Made by a program: the position numbers and the translations under genes. From a virus, in the IMG/VR virus record IMGVR_UViG_3300032313_001231, positions 1 to 41,421 of that record: DNA of 41,421 nt. The stretch is one strand, 5' to 3'. Every line of letters begins with the position of its first letter. Position 1 is the stretch's first letter. The notes under the pieces are model-generated. The model was not told the origin of the DNA. It saw only the letters and a program-made list of their open reading frames with translations, and made no database searches. Of the stretch, positions 7,334-16,500 are shown piece after piece.

Positions 7334-7843
7334 TCATTGAATGTTGTCTTCATTCACGGAATCAAATTCCCATTTGCCTTCCAACGCTGACCAAAGAGCC
7401 ACGTCTATTGAGGTCTCTTCAAGTTCGTATTTGTGCAGGAGTAAGCGGTGTTGCTGAATAGCATTTTCAAGGAAAGCCACCTTGTCCCATCCGTTTTCTT
7501 CTTTAGTTTCACCGGACTCAATCATCATCACAACTTCGTCAAGACGACGGTTGACGTGAAATTTGAATCTTTCAATCTTCTTAATACGAAGTTGATAATC
7601 ACGATTGGCAGTAGAAGCAAGCCTCTCGCCACTCCTGCCCATTGACAGATACCTGTCGGAATCCGCTTCGGAATCTACGATGAGAGATTCAATCTGCCTA
7701 TCCAGGTTGCCAATCAAAATGAGAAGGGTATCTTTCCATCTTTCCCAGTTTTCTGATTGCATTAGAACGTTCTTGTCAGAGTAAGAAATTTTTTTCTTTA
7801 CGTCTTCGGAGACCATTTTGGCAAAAGCATCATCGTTAATCAT
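7334..7843 (-). CDS. Helical protein of unknown function next to the Cas4-like nuclease
   Basis: This encodes 169 residues when started at the ATG at 7843, which overlaps the stop of the preceding gene as TAATG; a longer start at 7882 lies wholly inside that gene and is unlikely. The chain is mostly helical and charged (LILIGNLDRQIESLIVDSEAD, then RIKKIERFKFHVNRRLDEVV and LENAIQQHRLLLHKYELEE). No catalytic motif was seen. Position between Cas4-like and HNH nucleases suggests a role in recombination or replication, perhaps as a protein-protein adaptor. Confidence 0.68.
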   Translation of the reverse strand: MINDDAFAKMVSEDVKKKISYSDKNVLMQSENWERWKDTLLILIGNLDRQIESLIVDSEADSDRYLSMGRSGERLASTANRDYQLRIKKIERFKFHVNRRLDEVVMMIESGETKEENGWDKVAFLENAIQQHRLLLHKYELEETSIDVALWSALEGKWEFDSVNEDNIQ

Positions 7844-8601
7844 TAAGACCACGCAGGACACACTTTCTTGAATGAGCACCAATCACAAAGGATTGATTTA
7901 GTTGTTGTAAAATCTTCTTTTTCGCAACTGGTGTCTACTTGTTCCTTAACCATGGAAACTTCTTTTTCAACATCAGCAAGCATTTTGTCAGTAACTTCTC
8001 GCTTGAAGGAGACTCCGTCTTTGAGGTAGAGGAGTTCAACGCTTTGTGTTTTTCCAACCCCAGTTGACTCCAGGAGATGTGAATAAACAACGAGTTGGAA
8101 GAACTTATCTTGAACCCAATTTGCTTTGGGTGTTTTTCCTGTTTTGTAATCGGAAATAACATATCCTAATCCTTCCTGGGAAAATCTATCTATGAATCCC
8201 TTAATCGTTACTCCTGCAATTTTTCCATTTAGTTCATGTTCTAGACCTAATGGCGTCATTGTTTGAGGGTCTTCTATCTTCCAAAGATTTTCAATACACC
8301 ACCAGGATTTCCATCTAAACATGCGTAATGATTCTTTAGATTTGACCCACGGGTAAACCCTTTCACCCCATGATTCACTCCACATATCGGCAGCAATTGT
8401 TTTAGCGGTTTCTTTGGTTCTGTCTTCTTCTGGAAGTTTGTAAAAATTTTCCAGCACATCATGAACAAAGTTTCCCATCAGGGTTGCCTCTGTTGGGTCT
8501 TCTGAAATCAAATCTATTTTAGAGAATTTAAATTTCAGTTGGCACTGTTTGAATGTTCCAATTGACGAAGGAGATAAATGAGGAGGGGGCGTAAACGCCA
8601 T
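7843..8601 (-). CDS. Cas4/RecB-like PD-(D/E)XK nuclease with probable Fe-S cluster
   Basis: This encodes 252 residues. The motifs of the Cas4/AddB-type nuclease run in order: the S-x-x-x-x-F-x-x-C start (SSIGTFKQC, C20), His47 in GNFVHDVLE, Asp138 in GFIDRF, Asp151-Tyr-Lys153 in VISDYKTGK, the Q-x-x-x-Y helix (QLVVYSHLL), and the C-terminal triple cysteine C239-x2-C242-x5-C248. With C20 these would hold a 4Fe-4S cluster. The enzyme is probably a DNA exonuclease that makes single strands for the adjoining Rad52-like annealing protein. It is flanked by TAATG couplings on both sides, so the recombination pair is translated together. Confidence 0.85.
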   Translation of the reverse strand: MAFTPPPHLSPSSIGTFKQCQLKFKFSKIDLISEDPTEATLMGNFVHDVLENFYKLPEEDRTKETAKTIAADMWSESWGERVYPWVKSKESLRMFRWKSWWCIENLWKIEDPQTMTPLGLEHELNGKIAGVTIKGFIDRFSQEGLGYVISDYKTGKTPKANWVQDKFFQLVVYSHLLESTGVGKTQSVELLYLKDGVSFKREVTDKMLADVEKEVSMVKEQVDTSCEKEDFTTTKSILCDWCSFKKVCPAWS

Positions 8602-9326
8602 TACTCTGCATCCATGCTGATTCTAAGGCACTCACCAGTAAGTGCATCAAGGTCGTCTTTTGTAGCCGTGTTCTTTGTCGGCTTTGGACGACTACCAGCG
8701 TAAGTCACCCAAAAGTCATTAAGCGTTTTCTTGCCATCAGCACCGAGTCCTTTGGACAGTTCAACAAACTGTGTCCACATGGCTTCAATGACTGGGTCAA
8801 CCGATGCTTCTGCCTCAATCTCCATTGCTTCTTCTGTACGAGCAAGATAAAGACCTATTCCAAGTGCCTGAGCAGCCTTTTTCAGTGCGTCAGAAACTGC
8901 ACCTTTGAATTCGTCGCCTAGGTCAACAATGTCGCCTGCCTTGGTTCGTTTAATTTTCTGACCACCGATTCCATCTTTGGAGACGTTTGCAAATTTTTCT
9001 CCATCGGGATAAACCGTCATTCTCACATGAGCAACAATGAAGTCAGGGTCAAGTGAGTCACGCTCGCATTTAACAATCTCGTACGACCAACCGTCAAAAC
9101 CGAGAACCTTATTCAGTCGGTTAATTACTTCGCTAACAGGGATGTAAGTAAGAGTCGCTCCACCTTTTTTGAGTTGGCGTTCAACTTCTTTGGGAAATGG
9201 CTCACTAAACTCAGACTGCATTTTAGTAATGCGCTTCTTTCCCTCTTCTTGAATCTCTTTTATTGTCAACCGATAATCGCCCATCGTGTCGGCTAGTAAT
9301 TCTTTGTTTAGTTCTGTCTTAATCAT
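8601..9326 (-). CDS. Rad52-like single-strand annealing protein
   Basis: This encodes 241 residues. The core reads YIPVSEVINRLNKVLGFDGWSYEIV, then FIVAHVRMTVYPDG, DGIGG and a 'DEFKGAVSDALKKAAQALGIGLYL' helix. The order (Y-I-x-x-x-x-V-I-x-R-L-N..., GW-x-Y-E-I, a G-x-G turn, then A-x-S-D-A-L-K-K-A-A-x-x-L-G-x-G-x-x-L) is the hallmark of Rad52/Rad22-type phage annealing proteins. They load on single strands and promote annealing. The C-terminal 80 residues are less conserved. It is the SSAP partner of the Cas4-like nuclease. Confidence 0.85.
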   Translation of the reverse strand: MIKTELNKELLADTMGDYRLTIKEIQEEGKKRITKMQSEFSEPFPKEVERQLKKGGATLTYIPVSEVINRLNKVLGFDGWSYEIVKCERDSLDPDFIVAHVRMTVYPDGEKFANVSKDGIGGQKIKRTKAGDIVDLGDEFKGAVSDALKKAAQALGIGLYLARTEEAMEIEAEASVDPVIEAMWTQFVELSKGLGADGKKTLNDFWVTYAGSRPKPTKNTATKDDLDALTGECLRISMDAE

Positions 9327-9328
9327 AA

Positions 9329-9835
9329 TTATTTATTTCTTTCTTTATTAGCGCCGAAAATAGCAACAGTGGTCTTTGGTTCGCCAGTTTCGCAATACAT
9401 ATCGGGGTTAATGCCTATTTCATTTAATGCCTTTACCCTCCAATATGAAGGACTCAGGTAGTCAAGTAGTTTAATGACTATTTCCTTGGAATCCAACCCC
9501 ACCTCTCCGGTGTCCATATCAATGGATGATTGCTCAATGCGGTCGTAAACGTTGGATAGCAGATTCTCGTTATCCCATTTTTTACGGGGAGCACTTGTCA
9601 TGCATTTGATATCAATTCCCGACGGCAGGGTTACGATTGAAGAATTTTCAGCCTGCATTCTCTCGGTCATGGTAGAGGCGTAGGATTCGTAAATCATGGA
9701 AATGTCTTTCCTGACTTCATTCAGGGCAACCAATTGCTCCAAGGCCTCATCTAGGGTTAAATCAAGGACTTCACTGCTGTGCAGGTAGTCGTCAAGTTGA
9801 ATTAGTAAAACAGCAATATCGGCTGGCTTTAGCAT
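9329..9835 (-). CDS. Conserved phage protein of unknown function (actinophage type)
   Basis: This encodes 168 residues: an N-terminal helical half (LLIQLDDYLHSSEVLDLTLDEALEQL), a small beta turn around TLPSGIDIKCM, then RKKWDNENLLSNVYDRI, LLDYLSPSYWRVKALNEIGI and YCETGEPKTTVAIF. The 'KWDxxxLxxxVxxRI ... SYWRVxxLxxxGIxxDxYCExGExKxxV' pattern is recalled from proteins in actinobacteriophages that lie near Cas4 and recombination genes. No activity is known to me. The stop is two bases before the annealing-protein start. Confidence 0.7.
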   Translation of the reverse strand: MLKPADIAVLLIQLDDYLHSSEVLDLTLDEALEQLVALNEVRKDISMIYESYASTMTERMQAENSSIVTLPSGIDIKCMTSAPRKKWDNENLLSNVYDRIEQSSIDMDTGEVGLDSKEIVIKLLDYLSPSYWRVKALNEIGINPDMYCETGEPKTTVAIFGANKERNK

Positions 9836-9859
9836 TTATAATTTCCAATCATCGTATCT

Positions 9860-11164
9860 CTAGACGATGATACTGACAATTTTCCTTTGTGGCAACCCCA
9901 AACCCGTTAGGTAGGTAAAAGCACCTACGGCAGAGTCAACTTGGTCATCATGGTCACATGCTTCAGGAAAAGAGGAGAGTTCGTCCATCCAGTCCGTTAG
10001 CCATGGACCCCTTACTACTCTTACGTTTCCGTTGGCAACCGCAGCCGCAAAGGGTCTGGCTCTCGTTACCTTGTCACCAGTTGAGCGAATTCCTTGAAAA
10101 TCGTATCCCGGAACGACATATCTGGCATATTGGTCCACAAGGGCTTTACCAGCCGAGCCTGGCTCCTGCTCCATTCTAATACTCACGCCCCTGCCGTCTT
10201 CGTAGGCGGTTTGAGCCAAGAACTGCTCTACTTTTTCGCCCTTTGCTCGTATTTTTCGGACATCCAAGATATAGGAGACTCCGCCATCAAATAGCATCAA
10301 TGTCCCTACTGTCCAGTCCGGATTTGGGTAGGAATGAGATGGCTCCGTTGCCGCTAAGTCCCAAAAACGTACAGCACGAGCCGCAGAGGTAACTGTTGGA
10401 ACTTCGGCGCTGTCGATGATTATTATGTTTTCCCGCTCAAACAGGGTGCCCAAAGTGGTGGACCACCAGTCTCCTTCTTCAAGTCTGCGACGCTCAATGG
10501 GGTCCAATGCCTGCAAGGCTTGACGATACGAGTCTGCGTCAATCCCTGGATTGTCCGTCAATTTGCTGGGAACAAATATGCGCCCCTGCTCCATGCCTTC
10601 GACTATAAATCTCTGTCTAACCCAATTGGGAGCAGGGTTTGAGGCGGCACGCATTCGGAGCGGAACCTGAGAAAGTGGTCCGCTGGCTGGTCGGCGTAGT
10701 CTCGAAAACATATACCTGTAGTCGGATTCTCTAATTTCTGTAACTTCATCCATTCCTATGAATTGAAATTCAGAACCCTTGTATCTCAAGTAGTCGTTCG
10801 TGTTGTTTAAGTAACCAAACGAAACTCTTGCCCCAGAAGGGAAGGTCGCTACATAACTATTTGCATTCCAGTGAATGTCATCAAAATTTTCCATCCATGC
10901 TTTAAATCTGTCCATGAGAGCACCTGGGAGTGCCAAGTCGGCATATGTACGACGAAACAAGATTGCGGAATATCCAGGGATGTCAACATATTGCAAAGCA
11001 GACATCAGAAGAGCCGAACTTTTGCCTCCTCCAGCCGCACCGCCAAATAGTCCTTCTAGAGAATTGGTTCTGAGAAAGACCTTTTGTGTCAGAGATGGTT
11101 CCTCTGGACAAAAAGGAGGTTTTTTGGGTTGAAGGTATTCTAAGACTTTTTCCCAGTCGGTCAT
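9860..11164 (-). CDS. terL: Terminase large subunit
   Basis: This encodes 434 residues. The ATPase Walker A is GGAAGGGKSS (41-50), the Walker B is FQFIGMDE with D139-E140, and the coupling motif is RMRAASNP (171-178). The C-terminal RNase H-like nuclease domain starts at FWDLAATEP (Asp269) and continues with MEQEPGSAG (331-339) and DHDDQVDSA (404-412). This protein pumps DNA into the procapsid and cuts the concatemer. It is the first gene of the minus-strand operon, divergent from the portal block. A small subunit was not recognised in this window. Confidence 0.93.
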   Translation of the reverse strand: MTDWEKVLEYLQPKKPPFCPEEPSLTQKVFLRTNSLEGLFGGAAGGGKSSALLMSALQYVDIPGYSAILFRRTYADLALPGALMDRFKAWMENFDDIHWNANSYVATFPSGARVSFGYLNNTNDYLRYKGSEFQFIGMDEVTEIRESDYRYMFSRLRRPASGPLSQVPLRMRAASNPAPNWVRQRFIVEGMEQGRIFVPSKLTDNPGIDADSYRQALQALDPIERRRLEEGDWWSTTLGTLFERENIIIIDSAEVPTVTSAARAVRFWDLAATEPSHSYPNPDWTVGTLMLFDGGVSYILDVRKIRAKGEKVEQFLAQTAYEDGRGVSIRMEQEPGSAGKALVDQYARYVVPGYDFQGIRSTGDKVTRARPFAAAVANGNVRVVRGPWLTDWMDELSSFPEACDHDDQVDSAVGAFTYLTGLGLPQRKIVSIIV

Positions 11165-11185
11165 AATTTTCTCACTAGGTATTAC

Positions 11186-11206
11186 TGCATAAAACCAATT
11201 TATGCA
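11186..11206. promoter_or_regulatory. Perfect 8-bp inverted repeat in the divergent terminase/portal gap
   Basis: TGCATAAA at 11186-11193 is followed by a five-base spacer and its exact reverse complement TTTATGCA at 11199-11206. The repeat is centred in the 59-base gap between two divergent operons. It could be an operator for a dimeric regulator controlling both. The AT-rich arms with a short loop could also form a weak RNA hairpin in either leader. Confidence 0.45.
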
Positions 11207-11223
11207 CTACGGTTGTTTTCCGC

Positions 11224-11448
11224 ATGAACAATTCCATCACTAATGTCTTTAGTAAATCAGTAAACAGTATTAGTAGTTTTTTGAAAAAAACAAAACAGGC
11301 GATGACGAGGTCGTTTCTATCCTATACACTAATGGTAGGATTTATTATATTTACAAGCGTCGGAGCAGGGATATTCTCCCCTGCCTTGGGCTTTTTAGCG
11401 GCAGGTGTTACATGTGGAATATTAGGATTCCTATTAGGCGTTGAGTAA
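11224..11448 (+). CDS. Small membrane protein upstream of portal
   Basis: This encodes 74 residues. The N-terminal 30 residues are polar and basic, followed by two hydrophobic segments: FLSYTLMVGFIIFTSVGAGI (about 31-50) and LGFLAAGVTCGILGFLLGV (about 55-73). This suggests a two-span hairpin with the basic N-terminus inside. No signal-peptide cleavage site is apparent. A weak ribosome site precedes the ATG, so the start is less certain. The stop is two bases before the portal start. Function is unknown; small phage membrane proteins can be holins or assembly-related, but there is no adjacent endolysin. Confidence 0.6.
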   Translation: MNNSITNVFSKSVNSISSFLKKTKQAMTRSFLSYTLMVGFIIFTSVGAGIFSPALGFLAAGVTCGILGFLLGVE

Positions 11449-11450
11449 AA

Positions 11451-13481
11451 ATGGCCTGGAATAGTTACAACAACAAATCACTTAATAACGAGTCAGCCAA
11501 GTCAGTTGGACCCGGCGCGCCCATTTCTCAAAATGCTGGCTACGCAGGAAAACCATACACCGACTCTTGGGATATTGAACGGGTCTACAGAGAAGGCGTA
11601 GCAAAAGTTACATGGGTGGCTAGATGCATAGACGCAATCGCAGGAAACCAAGCACGGCTACCAATTGTCTTAAAGAAAGAAAACTCTCCGTTTGGAGAAA
11701 TTCTTAAAGGTAGTAAAGCAAAAAACTCTGAAATATTAAAGATACTGAATACAAAATCTAACATGGGGGAAAATTCTTTCATCTTTAGATACAGGCTTTC
11801 TTCTCAGTTGCTCATGAGCACACGTGGAGTTTTCATAGAAAAAATCTATGGTAGAGACGGAAGAATAATTGCACTCAACCTTCTACCGCCACAAAGCACA
11901 GCGCCAATTCCTGACCCCAAGACTTTTGTTTCTGGCTACGAGGTAAGAATGCCCAATGGCGGAGTGGTGGTTATGAAGCCAAAAGACATTATTTGGGTTC
12001 GTAAGCCTCACCCTCTTGACCCATATCTTTCGATGACGCCGCTTGAGGCTGCTGGAATTGCTATAGAAATCGAGAACTTAGCAAAGGTTTACAACAGAAA
12101 CTATTTGATAAATGACGGAAGACCCGGTGGGTTGCTTGTTCTTCGTGGAGAAATTGACGAAGACGACAAGGACGAATTAAGAAATCGTTTTAGAGGAAAC
12201 CTTGCTCGCGCAGGCGCAACAACAGTCATATCGTCCGATGATGGCGCTGATTTTGTTGATACATCCGCCAGTCCCAGAGACGCTGCCTACATCCAAATGA
12301 GACAAATAACAAAAGAAGAAATCCTCGCTTCGTTTGGTGTTCCAGAATCAGTAATCGGAAATGCTTCAGGAAGAACTTTTTCAAACGCTGGGGAAGAAAT
12401 TAGAGTCTTCTGGAACGAAACAATGTTGCCTCACCTAGAGCCTATTGCTAGAGCGTTGGATGACCTTGACGAAGAATACTATGTTGATTTTGACGTAAGT
12501 AATGTTCCTGTTCTTATTCTGTATGAACAGGAAAGAAACAGGTATACGAAGGAAGAATTTACTCAAGGATTAATTAGCCTTAATGAGTACAGAGAAAAAA
12601 CTGGAAAAAAAGAAGTAGAGAGCGACCTTGCCGACTCCTTACTGCTTAATCCAAACCTAACTCCAATCGCCAACACCAAAAAGAAAATGGAAGAGCCGCC
12701 TCAGGCTGGAGTCATGGGTGGACCACCTGCACCTGGAATGCCACCTGGAGCACCCGGAATGCCGCCTGGAGCACCTGGGGACCCTGCCGCTCCTCCAGAC
12801 CCAACAACCATGCAAGGAGCAATGGACCTGGCTGCACAGAATCAGGGAATGGCTGCGCAAGCGGGATTACCTCCAGAAGGTCCTGAACAGCAAGCATCAA
12901 TGTCTACGGCACCACAACAAGCCTCTGCTCCTAGTGGTGCAATGCAAACAAAGTCTGTTGACGACAACGAAACTGCTGCTCTGGTGAGATGGACAGAAAT
13001 CCTAGACAGAAGCCTTGAAAGAATTTTCGAGCGTCAGCAAAGAGTTGTTCTTGAAAAAGCAGCGGGAGTAAAAGCCAGAAAACAATTAATGACTGGATTT
13101 CTTGACACTGAAACAATCTTTCAAACCGAAACATGGTCTAAGCAGATAGAGGAAGACGTCAAGCCTGTGCTTAACGCAATAATCACAGATGCTCAAAGTA
13201 TCTTTTCTGAAAAATCCCTTATTAGAACGCCAATCAAAAAAGAAGACATAGTTTCGCAGGTCAATTCTCAGATATTGAGAATCAAGGCAATAAACGAAGA
13301 AACTGCTCAAAGCATAAGCAATTCAATACTTGGAACACTAAATATCCATGACGAAGAAGATAAATCCACAGCATTGAGGGAATCCCTTGTCGGCATCTTT
13401 ACAAATCTTATTGCTAAAAAGAAAAACGAAATAGCCGAAGCAGAGACAAGAATTGCGTGGTCAATGGGCTCTCGCATGTAG
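11451..13481 (+). CDS. Portal protein (HK97-type)
   Basis: This encodes 676 residues. The core is an HK97-family portal: WDIERVYREGVAKVTWVARCID, IIWVRKPHPLDPYLSMTPLE, an 'AKVYNRNYLINDGRPGGLLV' stretch and LASFGVPESVIGNASGRTFS. These make the dodecameric ring at the capsid vertex through which DNA is packaged. Residues about 420-450 are a Pro/Gly/Ala collagen-like linker. A helical C-terminal region (ALVRWTEILDRSLERIFERQ) extends the protein well beyond the usual 400-500 residues. The start lies two bases after the preceding stop. Confidence 0.88.
   Translation: MAWNSYNNKSLNNESAKSVGPGAPISQNAGYAGKPYTDSWDIERVYREGVAKVTWVARCIDAIAGNQARLPIVLKKENSPFGEILKGSKAKNSEILKILNTKSNMGENSFIFRYRLSSQLLMSTRGVFIEKIYGRDGRIIALNLLPPQSTAPIPDPKTFVSGYEVRMPNGGVVVMKPKDIIWVRKPHPLDPYLSMTPLEAAGIAIEIENLAKVYNRNYLINDGRPGGLLVLRGEIDEDDKDELRNRFRGNLARAGATTVISSDDGADFVDTSASPRDAAYIQMRQITKEEILASFGVPESVIGNASGRTFSNAGEEIRVFWNETMLPHLEPIARALDDLDEEYYVDFDVSNVPVLILYEQERNRYTKEEFTQGLISLNEYREKTGKKEVESDLADSLLLNPNLTPIANTKKKMEEPPQAGVMGGPPAPGMPPGAPGMPPGAPGDPAAPPDPTTMQGAMDLAAQNQGMAAQAGLPPEGPEQQASMSTAPQQASAPSGAMQTKSVDDNETAALVRWTEILDRSLERIFERQQRVVLEKAAGVKARKQLMTGFLDTETIFQTETWSKQIEEDVKPVLNAIITDAQSIFSEKSLIRTPIKKEDIVSQVNSQILRIKAINEETAQSISNSILGTLNIHDEEDKSTALRESLVGIFTNLIAKKKNEIAEAETRIAWSMGSRM
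12721..12800 (+). repeat. Pro/Gly/Met-rich collagen-like tract in the portal gene
   Basis: The portal frame reads PGMPPGAPGMPPGAPGDPAA here. The P-x-G repetition is imperfect at DNA level and marks a flexible linker between the portal core and its C-terminal helical extension. The 1125-aa protein has a comparable PG tract. Confidence 0.75.
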
Positions 13482-13576
13482 TTTATGTATTCTAAATAAA
13501 TAAACTGTTTTAAAACTTGCAATGACATCACCCTTTGTTGGTTTATTATTCTCTTGTAACACTTTTGGAGACAACA
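13482..13576 (+). other. Leader between portal and protease-led giant gene
   Basis: This 95-base AT-rich gap ends with TTTTGGAGACAACAATG, a good ribosome site for the ATG at 13577. A TATTAT hexamer is present but without a convincing -35, and neither TACAAT nor ATACTTACA occurs. No terminator-like hairpin was seen, so portal and protease genes may be co-transcribed. Confidence 0.4.
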
Positions 13577-16500
13577 ATGACTAGTAGTAATATTGAGTTT
13601 AAAGCGATGCCTGGTCAGGTTAACGTTGATGAAGCACAGGGTATTGTTGAATGCTTTGTTGCTGGTATTGGAAACAAAGACTCCGTAGGGGACGTTCTAA
13701 TAGCAGGCGCATTTACAAAAAGCCTCACAAGACGCAAACCCCGAGTTGTTTGGGGGCACAACTGGAATGACCCAATCGGTAAAGTTCTTGAGATTTACGA
13801 AGTTGCTCCTGGAGACAGAAGACTTCCAGTAAAAATGCTCAATGCCGGTATTGGTGGGCTTTACGCAAGAGTTCAGTTCAACCTGAACTCAGAAAAGGGT
13901 AAAGAAGCATTCGCCAATATTGCATTCTTCGGACAAGAGCAGGAATGGTCAATCGGTTACAAAACTCTTGACGCAATCTTTGACCCCAACCTTCAGGCAA
14001 ACATTCTTAAAGAAGTAGAACTTTACGAAGTGTCTCCAGTTCTTCATGGTGCCAATCAACTGACTGGAACAATATCCGTCAAGTCCGACGACGCTGTTGC
14101 TTTGGCTGAATCGGAAAAAGGCTGGGGCATGATGGGCCCTCATCACATGATGGGACAAATGCCACAAAGGCCGACCATGATTATGGTTCAGGACAACGAT
14201 GACGAGTACGAATCAGAAAAACCTATTTTTGCAGAAGGGTTGTCTCAATCAATCGATGGAGACAAAAAGCAAAGATTAGAAAAGGAAATAATGGAGAGAA
14301 CTGGTTCTCCCGTTCGCTTGATGAGCGCTACTGAAAGTACTGCAATATTTCAAAGAATGATGCCTAATGGCGCTCCTATGAATTTCAGAATCGGGTACCA
14401 CACCCCAGACAATTATTCAACATTCATGTTTGGAAAACCTGAACTTATCAAAAATACAAATAATTATTCATCTCCAAACAATAGACCTTCTGGTTCAAGA
14501 GTAATTACTCCTTCCCAGATGCCATCAATGCAAATACAGGTCAAGCCTGGATATGAACAGGATTATGAAAAATCCGACATCGCAAGCCAACTGTTGGATT
14601 TAGAAGAAATCTTAATGAGTGAAGTTGATGAAAAAGTCGGCAAAACAATAAATAAAAGAAATCTTTCCAAGTTAAAACAAATTATTGAAAATCTTCAAGA
14701 AGTGATTTCTTCAGCAGAAAAAGAAGACCTAGAAACAAAAGGTTATTTAATTCCGGTTGAGTTGCACGAAGCGTTTCACGCCAAATCACTACTTGACCCA
14801 ATCCTTGATTATCACAGAGTTGAATCGCAAGTTACGGAAAATGGAATCCTTATAACCTCCGGCGTAACAAAAGACTTGATAGACGCTATTGATAACGCAC
14901 AAAAGGGAATCGGTCGAAGTATCGGCGGCAAACCGGGAAAAGGAAGGGCAGCCGGTAGGGCTGCATTCTCAAGGTTTGACCCGAAAGCCTGGGATGGCGA
15001 TGGAGACGGGTTGGTCCAAGAAGGCACCCCATTTCAGCGCCCTGCGATTCCAGGAGTAAACGATAGGTCCACGCGAGGTCGCGTTAACGCTCAAGCAGCA
15101 ACACAAGCATTTACTCAGCAGGGTGGATTTGCTTCCACGAGCGGCGGTAGCAATGATTTTAATCGTCAAATTAAACCAGAGCAACGCGTTATTGATTCAG
15201 CAGTAAAAATGCTGGAAAAGAATCGTGAATACATTGCGGACAGGATGATGCCCGGAAGAAATAGGGAAATCCTTGATGAAAACTGGGTTGACGAAACAAT
15301 CAAAAATTTAAAAAAGGGTGAGATATCTCACTTAGACGCAATGAACATAATGAATCTTGTTGCAGATATTGTAAGTAGAAAAATCAACGAAGACCCATCT
15401 CTTAGAGATGCAACTAGTGGAGAAGTGTTTCAATATCAAAAATTAAGCAAGCGTCTTCGTAGAGCGATGGTCGCGGGCGTATCTCCAGAAGACATGGACA
15501 ACATTCGTCGCGGACAGGGAATAACCCGTAGTCAAGTTTCTAAACCAAGAGCATTTGGTTCCACTTCCAAGCCTTCAAGACCATTAAGTTCTTCCACTAT
15601 CCGCAATATTGATATTCGTGGGATTGACGAAGCCATAGAAGAATTGGCCGCTAAAGACATAGGACTATCTCTTTCAAGATACAGACAATTAATAGACGAA
15701 GGTCGTCTTCCAGAACGTTACGATAAAGCGTTTACGGATAGAGTTCAAGTTCTCAATAGCATCTTTCAGGGTTTAAATAGTGAAAAACTAAACAAAAGTC
15801 CTGGAACTGTTCTTTCTGGAATCAGAAAGCAACTAGTTGATGCCCTTTCTTCCGAAAGAAACGATTCTAGTTTTATTCAAGGGTTTAACGATAGAAAAGA
15901 ATTACAAAACTTTATAGATGGAATTGAAAATATTGTTGAATTAGCACTTGTTGACTATTCCCGTGCGGGTGACGAAGAGTCAGAATTAGCAGATGATTTA
16001 ATGGACGACTTTAGAGAATCTTTGAAAAAAATCTCCGCACAATCAAAAAAACTTTTTGATGCAAGAAGTCGTTCTTTAGATGGAAGAATGCCGAAAGACG
16101 CTAAAAAAACATCAGAATCAGAAAAAGAAAGATTATTTGACTTGCTCAAAAATCCTCTCAACATGGAAGAACTTGCTGATTACCTAGACAGCACAGATGG
16201 TGTTATTCCAACAAATCCATTCCTTGACAGAATAAGGAAGGGAAACATAAGTGACGAAGATTTGGTAGAACTAAATAGCCTGCTTGAAGATGCACTAGAA
16301 CAAATTATTACCCTTGACCCAAGCCTTGACCCAGAAAAATTAGCAAAAGAATTTTCTGATGCAATTAGAGAAGGTGCAAAAAATGATGAATCAGGGGTAA
16401 TCCAGCGCATTGCAAAAGAACTAGGAGACGATGGCGTCAGTCAAGACCTGGTTGAATATCTCAAGTACGGTAGAGAAGGTTCTCCATTCCTTCCAGATAG

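Noticed and set aside
11224-11448. Holin identity for the small membrane protein
   Set aside because: Two hydrophobic segments fit a holin, but no endolysin is adjacent and the place before portal is not typical, so only a membrane protein is called.
13535-13576. Upstream ATG of the protease-led gene
   Set aside because: The 14 extra residues do not match the family start, and the ATG at 13577 has the GGAG site.
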